Made by a program: the position numbers and the translations under genes. From assembly GCA_002376965.1 (NCBI GenBank), contig DFOV01000104.1, forward strand, positions 1-6,921: 6,921 bases of DNA, written 5' to 3'. Of the stretch, positions 1 to 6,100 are shown piece after piece. This stretch comes from Gammaproteobacteria bacterium UBA3532 (GTDB lineage Bacteria; Pseudomonadota; Gammaproteobacteria; Enterobacterales; UBA3532). The notes beneath the pieces were generated by a model. It saw nothing but the letters and a program-made list of their open reading frames with translations. It was not told the origin of the DNA and did no database searches. How positions within the stretch are numbered: position 1 is the first letter of the stretch; each line of letters opens with the position of its first letter.

Positions 1-1361
1 ATATAGCGCACCGGCTCGGAGCCACGGGCATAACCATAGCGCAGGTCTTTATAATACTTCTTTTGGGCCAGCAAAGGCAGCACTTCGCTAAGCGAGTCCC
101 ACCGTCCCGGCTCTTTACCCAGTTTTCTCGCCAATGTTTGCGCATCGTGCATATGGCCCATGCCTACATTGTAAGCAGCCAAGGCAAACCAGACCCTATC
201 CTCTTCAATAACATTGTCAGGTACACGCTTAATCATTTTGGCGAGATATTTAGCACCGCCACGTATGCTTTCGCGTGGGTCAAGGCGATTTTCTACGCCC
301 ATAGCCTTCGCCGTGGTTCGTGTCAGCATCATTAAACCCCGTACCCCCGTAGGGCTTTTTGCGCGGGGCTTCCAGTGCGACTCCTGGTAGCCTTGGGCGG
401 CCAGCAAAGACCAGCTAAGGCTGTGTTTGTTTGCTTCGTATTGAAACCAGTCAATATAACGTGGCAGCCTATCGTCGATGGCTCGATGTAAAGCTCGCAC
501 GTCAACATAGTCGTAAATGGGAATATAGCCATAGTATTTATCGTATAAGCGCTTGATACTGTCTTTACGATGCTTTTTATGCCAATTAGCCAGGGCTTTT
601 TGATAGTGTTTTCCGCGCTTGGTGAGTATCCAGGCCAATGGCTGTGATTGTGTTACGTCGAACACCACAACCAGTTCAGGGTGGTAGCGACGGTTAATGG
701 CCACGATATTTGAGTCGGCGATTGTACAATTGACTTGTTTATCAGCGACCTGCTCCAGAATTTGTTCGGTCGACAGCTCATTAGATACGCTCCAGCTCAG
801 CTCGGGCTGCGCCTGTTTAAGCTGGCTTAAACGCTCCTCATAGCTCGTTTCATCTGCCACCGTGAGACTGACCTGGTGCAGGTTTTCTATCTTATCCGGC
901 TTTGGCCCCTTGCGATGACAAACCAACTGCTGGCTGATATCCTGGTACGACGGACCAAAGGTAAAGGATTTTTCGCGCGCTGCTGTTCTGGTAATGCCAG
1001 AGCTGACAAAATGTCCCTGGTTATCTTTGGCGGCCTGAAGCGCTTCACTGAGGGTATCAACAACGATAAACTCGACTTTTTTCCCCTGCAGCTCAGCAAA
1101 ACTGACTGCCAATTCATATTCAAACCCTGCTAGCTGTTCCTGTGCATCATAATAGTAAGTAGTCGGAGAGTTGCGAGTGACAAAAACCAAGGCATCTTCT
1201 TCTGGAGGCTGTTCTTTTGATGCGGATTGATTGCTAGGGGTGGCACCCTCTTCACTCACTTTGGATGACTTGTCGGATGAAGGTTGACAGGCCACCAATC
1301 CTGTAAGGACAAGCAATATCAACCATGGGGCAACCGTTGTTAAGCGAACATACCAGCGCAT
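1..1361 (-). CDS. mltF: Membrane-bound lytic murein transglycosylase F (3' end beyond window)
   Basis: The frame reads without a stop from ATG at 1361 to the left edge, giving 453 residues. The family member MltF (E. coli, about 518 aa) cleaves the MurNAc-GlcNAc bond of peptidoglycan, forming 1,6-anhydro ends, and is anchored in the outer membrane. Seen here: a hydrophobic signal (residues 10-24) ending in lipobox LVAC with Cys25 followed by Gln, which fits outer-membrane sorting; a Ser/Glu-rich linker (26-56); a periplasmic solute-binding-like (SBP_bac_3) domain from about 57 to 285, with GFEYELA and SSGITRT; and a C-terminal lysozyme-like domain with the catalytic Glu327 in QESHW, then SPTGVRGLMMLT (336-347) and AAYN (395-398). 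The visible end, YGYARG, is typical of the family close to its C-terminus, so probably only some tens of residues are missing. The start is supported by AGGAG six bases upstream. No frameshift was found on codon-by-codon reading. Confidence 0.93.
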   Translation of the reverse strand, partial: MRWYVRLTTVAPWLILLVLTGLVACQPSSDKSSKVSEEGATPSNQSASKEQPPEEDALVFVTRNSPTTYYYDAQEQLAGFEYELAVSFAELQGKKVEFIVVDTLSEALQAAKDNQGHFVSSGITRTAAREKSFTFGPSYQDISQQLVCHRKGPKPDKIENLHQVSLTVADETSYEERLSQLKQAQPELSWSVSNELSTEQILEQVADKQVNCTIADSNIVAINRRYHPELVVVFDVTQSQPLAWILTKRGKHYQKALANWHKKHRKDSIKRLYDKYYGYIPIYDYVDVRALHRAIDDRLPRYIDWFQYEANKHSLSWSLLAAQGYQESHWKPRAKSPTGVRGLMMLTRTTAKAMGVENRLDPRESIRGGAKYLAKMIKRVPDNVIEEDRVWFALAAYNVGMGHMHDAQTLARKLGKEPGRWDSLSEVLPLLAQKKYYKDLRYGYARGSEPVRY

Positions 1362-1367
1362 AATCTA

Positions 1368-1372
1368 CTCCT
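1368..1372 (-). promoter_or_regulatory. Ribosome-binding site of mltF
   Basis: On the minus strand AGGAG stands six bases before the ATG at 1361, close to ideal Shine-Dalgarno spacing. It fixes the start of the lipoprotein signal peptide. A possible -35 (TTGACC, 1411-1416) lies further upstream, but no convincing -10 follows at 15-18 bases, so the mltF promoter is left uncalled. Confidence 0.75.
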
Positions 1373-1423
1373 AAACATGTGACTTTCTTCGTTAGGGAGT
1401 TTTCCATCTAGGTCAAGAGCATG

Positions 1424-1577
1424 AATAACAGCTGTCCATTATCGCTGACTAGCTGGAAGTTTCTTGCGCAGAATGCCGTAAAATCGTCCATGATGGCTTA
1501 ACTGCTGCATCCATGCAGCAGTTATTTGCTCCAGAAACATCCAGCCACTCAGCAACAACGGATGAAATTTGAGCGTT
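1424..1577 (+). repeat. Fold-back interspersed element, copy A (MITE/ERIC-like)
   Basis: This non-coding element between mltF and purC matches copy B (2887-3040, opposite strand). Over 1437-1565 the two align without gaps at 129 positions with 18 mismatches, about 86% identity; weaker similarity continues outward to about 1424 and 1577. The ends are imperfect terminal inverted repeats: 1436-1471 pairs with the right-hand arm ending near 1560 at about 27 of 36 positions. Inside is a perfect 12-bp hairpin (1499-1510 with 1513-1524, TAACTGCTGCAT) with only two central bases, and a smaller side hairpin (1475-1479 with 1493-1497, one G-T pair). No ORF is carried, so any movement would need a transposase in trans. 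The family is not one I recognise; the boundaries are approximate. Confidence 0.8.
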
Positions 1578-1626
1578 CATGTTCTTGTCCTGATTTTCCA
1601 TCCTTGAGGAAAACAGAATACTTTAA

Positions 1627-1683
1627 GTCTAGCAGACATGAGTACGTCTAGCAGACATGAGTACGTCTAGCAGACAAGAGTGC
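1627..1683. repeat. Three tandem copies of a 19-bp repeat
   Basis: The unit GTCTAGCAGACATGAGTAC occurs at 1627-1645 and 1646-1664 exactly, and at 1665-1683 with two substitutions. Each unit begins with a small inverted repeat, GTCT-AGC-AGAC. The array lies 19 bases past the purC stop codon, in the purC 3' region, between purC and fold-back copy A. Its role is unknown: it could be a protein-binding array, a slippage-prone minisatellite or part of a transcript end. Confidence 0.9.
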
Positions 1684-1702
1684 GCTGGCAGGATTTCCTT
1701 TA

Positions 1703-2809
1703 TTAGCCCTCGATCAAGCCATAGTCATTGCGCAAAATTTCAATGATTTCTGCTTTCGGATTATCCGACAACACCAGCTTCTCGCCTGTGATTTTTTCGG
1801 CAATACCCAAATAAGTCTGAGATACTTCCATCATCACTGACTCAGGCAACGCATTGTCCCGCGCTAAAGCGGCCCGCTCTTGCATACGATCTTTATTCAA
1901 TAAAATATCCGGATCGGGGAAGTGATTTAACAATAGCTGACGGAAGCCTTCTTTGGAGTTTTCGATTACTTTACCACCGCGATAAGAAGGGCCATCCCAA
2001 ATGCGAGAAGAATCAGGCGTACCGACTTCATCCATATAAATCAGTTTTTCATTGCCCGCTTTATCCGTGACATAACCAAACTCAAACTTGGTATCAACAA
2101 ACACCTGGTCCAGCTCAGCCAAGGCATCACTGATCACATCAAAACCTTCTTTCAATAACTTCTCATAAAGATCGATATCGTCTAACGATTTGAAGTTAAA
2201 TGACGCATAGTTATTCACAATATCATCACGCGTGATGTTGACATCATCTACTTCAGGAACACCAGGGATACCTTTTAAGATACCTTTGGTTGAAGGTGTT
2301 ATGAGTAACTCAGGTAGCTTCTGATCTTTCTCCAGCCCCTCAGCGATTTGAATTCCGCAAAACTCGCGTTCGCCCTTGGCATAGGAACGCCACATAGAAC
2401 CAGTAATGTATTGACGACATATCGCTTCAATCATCACCGGTTTGGCTTTTTGTACGATCCAGACGAAGGGGTGGGGAATATCAAGAATATGGCTATCGGC
2501 TAAGCCTTTCTCCTTGAACAATCGAAACCAGTGATTAGAAATCGCATTTAATGCCGCACCTTTACCAGGTACGCCGTTCATCCCTCCTTCGCCATGCCAA
2601 ATGCAATCGAATGCAGATATACGATCACTGATTACCATAATTGCCAGGGGGGCATCGGGAGCAACATCATAGCCTTTTTCTTCGATAAGACGTTTACTGT
2701 CTTCTTCAGTTAACCAATACACCGAACGCACTTTACCGCTGTGGACAGGGGCGTTGGTTTTAATAGGCAAGTCGTTGTTCACTGCTAAAACTTTATCAGC
2801 CAAACTCAT
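1703..2809 (-). CDS. purC: Phosphoribosylaminoimidazole-succinocarboxamide synthase (SAICAR synthetase)
   Basis: The 368-residue protein carries the SAICAR synthetase signatures. The enzyme is cytosolic and joins aspartate to CAIR with ATP to give SAICAR, the step before PurB in de novo purine synthesis. Seen: an N-terminal ATP-binding segment with SGKVRSVY (24-31), SDRISAFD (61-68), GSMWRSY (137-143), ITPSTKG (170-176), DTKFEFG (239-245) and [13 protein letters not shown] (260-272). The length fits the long form of about 367 aa found in Vibrio/Shewanella-like gammaproteobacteria rather than the form of about 237 aa in E. coli. The start ATG at 2809 has AAAGG nine bases upstream and an extended -10 promoter further up. 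The gene ends in tandem stops (TAATAA). It is separated from both neighbours by more than 300 bp and flanked by the two inverted fold-back elements, so it is probably transcribed alone. Confidence 0.97.
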   Translation of the reverse strand: MSLADKVLAVNNDLPIKTNAPVHSGKVRSVYWLTEEDSKRLIEEKGYDVAPDAPLAIMVISDRISAFDCIWHGEGGMNGVPGKGAALNAISNHWFRLFKEKGLADSHILDIPHPFVWIVQKAKPVMIEAICRQYITGSMWRSYAKGEREFCGIQIAEGLEKDQKLPELLITPSTKGILKGIPGVPEVDDVNITRDDIVNNYASFNFKSLDDIDLYEKLLKEGFDVISDALAELDQVFVDTKFEFGYVTDKAGNEKLIYMDEVGTPDSSRIWDGPSYRGGKVIENSKEGFRQLLLNHFPDPDILLNKDRMQERAALARDNALPESVMMEVSQTYLGIAEKITGEKLVLSDNPKAEIIEILRNDYGLIEG

Positions 2810-2818
2810 GGAATAGTA

Positions 2819-2823
2819 CCTTT
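2819..2823 (-). promoter_or_regulatory. Ribosome-binding site of purC
   Basis: AAAGG on the minus strand ends nine bases before the ATG at 2809. This is a moderate Shine-Dalgarno match with slightly long spacing. It supports the annotated start; no better in-frame start lies nearby. Confidence 0.55.
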
Positions 2824-2857
2824 ACAAAATAGATAGGGATAGCCTGAAAAACGGCCA

Positions 2858-2887
2858 ATCATAGCAGATTAAAATTGAAAGAGGCAA
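2858..2887 (-). promoter_or_regulatory. Putative sigma-70 promoter of purC (extended -10)
   Basis: On the minus strand the -10 TATGAT (2858-2863) is preceded by TGC (2864-2866), forming an extended -10. A weaker -35, TTGCCT (2882-2887), stands 18 bases upstream. Initiation would fall near 2850, giving a 5' leader of about 40 bases. The -35 lies at the outer edge of fold-back copy B, so the element may supply or influence the upstream promoter region. No PurR-type operator was recognised by eye. Confidence 0.5.
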
Positions 2888-3040
2888 ACCCAGAAATGTC
2901 ATCCATTATCGCTGAGTGGCTGGATGTTTCTGGAACAAATAGCTGCTGCATGGATGCAGCAGCTAATCCGTCTGGAATGACTTGACGGCGTTTTGCGCAA
3001 GAAATTTCCAGCTATTCAGCGATAATGAACTGCTGTTGTT
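2887..3040 (-). repeat. Fold-back interspersed element, copy B (MITE/ERIC-like)
   Basis: This is the second copy of the element at 1424-1577, in the opposite orientation; the ungapped core is 2899-3027. Its terminal arms are better matched than in copy A: 2903-2938 pairs with 2993-3028 at 28 of 36 positions, including an exact 12-bp outer segment, CATTATCGCTGA. The inner perfect hairpin joins 2940-2951 to 2954-2965 (TAGCTGCTGCAT arms, two central bases), and a side hairpin joins CCGTC at 2968-2972 to GACGG at 2984-2988. The predicted fold is an outer stem with two branches. It lies between the GH31 gene's terminal stem-loop and the purC promoter. No coding capacity is seen and the boundaries are approximate. 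Confidence 0.8.
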
Positions 3041-3085
3041 TACGATCTCGCCCAAAAAGATTGTGGGTTTGGTGGATTGGATTGA

Positions 3086-3111
3086 AGCGAGTCAGCCAAG
3101 ACTGACTCGCT
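3086..3111 (-). terminator. Perfect 10-bp stem-loop downstream of the GH31 gene
   Basis: AGCGAGTCAG (3086-3095) is exactly complementary to CTGACTCGCT (3102-3111) across a 6-base loop, 27 bases past the GH31 stop codon. The position and stem strength suggest a transcript-end structure. However, the bases following the stem on the minus strand are not a run of T, so it is not a textbook intrinsic terminator. It may stabilise the 3' end or work with another signal. Confidence 0.5.
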
Positions 3112-3138
3112 CTACCTGAACGACTTAATCTGCTTGAA

Positions 3139-6100
3139 CTACTTTATCGGACGCCAGGTAAGGTCACTGACAGTATTCACGGCTTTACCGCTATAACTGC
3201 GACCGTCCATTAAATACATGTAGTTAGCGCCAGTTCCAAAGTGACGCCAGAAGATATCGTCATCGCCATCGCCATCAAAGTCTCCGGCCATCACCGCTTG
3301 CCAGTTTTGATCTGTGAACTGACTGATAAGCCCACGATTGCTCCAGTTAACGACGCCAGCATCCAGCAAGTAGACGTAGTTTCGACCATCTATGGTGTTC
3401 CTCCACAATATGTCGGCATCTCCGTCACCATCAAAGTCACCAGCAATAACCAACTGCCAGTCCGTGTTTGCGCTCATCAGCTCTCTACTCTCACTGATAA
3501 CGTTGCCATTGAGCAGGTATAGCCACACTTTACCCGTTGTTTGATGACGAAGAAGAACATCTGATTTTCCATCACCATTCAAGTCGGGACTATCAATGAT
3601 TTGCCAGTCGCTATCGGAAATTTTAGTTAATGGTTGGCTGGCAATGATGTTTGCCCCCTCCATTAGATACATCCATACAACGCCGGTGGAGGCGTTGCGC
3701 CAGATCATGTCGTCGTTACCGTCGCCGTTAAAATCACCGATAGATTTAATATCCCAACCGCTATTAATATCGACCACATTGACCTGTTTGATGGAGACAA
3801 CTCGGTTTCCATCCATCAAATACATCACATTGCGACCATCGTCATCGTTGCGCCATAGCAAATCACCTTTGCCATCACCATCGAAGTCTCCACGGCCAAT
3901 CATGCGCCATGGCTCGGGAACCACATTGATCGCCTTGCTTTGCTCAATGATGTGTCCATTCATACCATAGAACCAGTTTTGACCCGATACATCACTGCGC
4001 CACAAAATATCGGCTTTGCCATCGGCATTTTGGTCATATCGAGTTCCAACAGGCTGGATAATGATCGGAAAGTCATTGGGATCGAGCGGATCAGTACCAG
4101 CATCCAGCTCTTGCTGATCAGAAAAGCCATCGTTATCGTCATCAAGATCCGCGTTGTTGCCCGTACCATCACCGTCGGTATCTAACCACTCGGTTGGATC
4201 AAGTGGGAACGCATCATCGTCATCTAACACATTATCGTTGTCATCATCCGTATCAGCATTGTTACCAGTTCCGTCGTTGTCCGTATCTTCCCATTCATTC
4301 ACATCCAGCGGAAACAGGTCGATATTGTCATTGACGTTATCACCGTCGGTATCAGGATTGTTTGGATCGGTTCCTTTTTGGAATTCATGCAGGTTGTCCA
4401 TGGTGTCGTGATCACCATCGAGTGACGCATCTTCTGGGTCATCGGGATCAAAACCGTGCTCAATTTCCCAATCGTTTGGAATGCCATCGTTATCACGGTC
4501 AGGATTCACGACGTCAGGAACCAATGGATTGGGATCAACGCTATCGTTCATACCATCACCATCAGTATCAGGGTTATTCGGATCAGTACCCTCGGTGAAC
4601 TCTTTCAAGTTGTCCCAGCCGTCATTGTCTGAATCCAATGCAGCATCCGCAGGATCTTGCGGATCCAGGTTATTATCAAGCTCCCAGTCGTTTGGTAGCT
4701 GATCGTTATCGCGATCGAAATTGACCAAGGTGTAGGCTAAGGTCTGATCATTAAAAGTAATGCGATAAACGCCTGGCCCGTCATCGGTCAGGATATCATC
4801 GCCATCCAGATCACCAATGCCGTCGGCGTTATCATCACCGTAATTTTGTGACCAATCACCAACCGCATCGAGCTTGAAGCGATCTGGCAACCCATCACTG
4901 CCCTGCCCGTCGAAAAAGATATCGATTTGCCAAGTGAAATCGGCCACTAAGGTCATCGGGGCCGGATCCCAACTATTGGCAGAACCGCGGAAAAACAGGT
5001 TATCGAAATTAGAGACGAACTGCTGTGGGCCTCCTTTTTTGGTGACAGTGTAAGCTAAGGTGTCGTCGTTAAAGCGAATGACATAGTCTCCAGGGCCAGC
5101 GGTAACAATAATGTCGTCGCCATCCACATCGGCAATGCCATCAACTGGCGCATCATCGCCATAGTTTTGAGACCAGTCGTCAGTCACATCAAACTTGAAA
5201 CGATCGGGCAGACCACCAGAGCCAGTGCCATCAAAGCTGACTTCTATTTCCCAGATGAAATTATCCACCAATGTCATGGGCTGTGGCACCCAGGCACCAA
5301 AGACGCCTCTGAAATTTAGCTGTGGCAGGTTGTGCTCGAAGGTAATCACATCCGGACCACACCCATCGCCCAACACACGAACCTGGACTTCACTACTTAT
5401 GCTAGTTGCGGGAAGGTATATCTCGGTAACGCGCTTAGCATTGTTCCACCAGGCTTTGCCGCCCAGTTTTGCTGTCGCTAAATCATCTTCATAGTCATAA
5501 GTTGGCTGAACCTGGCCATCAATAATGACTTCAAAACATTGTGGTAAAGAAAACGCATGCAGATGGGCTGAAAGTTGGCGCTGTGTAGGCATACCCGCAT
5601 AGCTGCCGGTGGTTGCGCCAATAGTTAATGTCGAGACCTGATCAGCATAAGTCATAGCGGTTTCTGCGAACTGGCCCTGCTGATAAAGCTCGGTGACCTT
5701 GTCGTCTTCTACCAGGGTAAACTCACCGTCTGCGCCAGCCCAAACATGCACTTGCAGGTCCGCCTCATCTAAGAATGCGGTACTTAGCTTAGGTGTCGTT
5801 TGGGGAATAATGGCTCCCGCTTTAACAAATAGCGGCATCCGTCCAAGAGGGGCAGTTACCGATGTGAAACCTTGTGTTGAACTAACGATTTGGTCATTCC
5901 AGTAGTTGTACCAGCGCTCTTGTGGGAACCATACATTCACGCTTCCACCATCAGACGCATTGGGTGCTACCAACATCGATGGCCCCCACATATATTGCTG
6001 ATCCAGCGTCCAGGCCTCTTCGATTTCAGGGTATTCCAAGAGCATGGCGCGCGCCATCGGGGCACCGGAGCGCGATGCTTCAAATGCCAGAGTATAGATA

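Noticed and set aside
332..1133. Short open frames 876-1133 plus, 887-1123 minus and 332-532 minus
   Set aside because: All lie inside mltF in other frames and have no supporting motif.
1..1361. Possible frameshift or pseudogene in mltF
   Set aside because: Reading every codon from 1361 to the edge gave no stop or frame change, and all catalytic-domain motifs are in one frame; the gene simply runs off the window.
1394..1416. mltF promoter with -35 TTGACC and -10 TAACGA
   Set aside because: The -35 is good, but the -10 matches only two consensus positions at usable spacing, so it was left out of the feature list.
1594..1613. Intrinsic terminator for purC (TTTTCC...GGAAAA)
   Set aside because: The stem is only about six mostly A-T pairs and no T-run follows on the minus strand.
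1627..1683. CRISPR array
   Set aside because: The repeats are directly adjacent with no spacers, only 19 bp long, and no cas gene is present.
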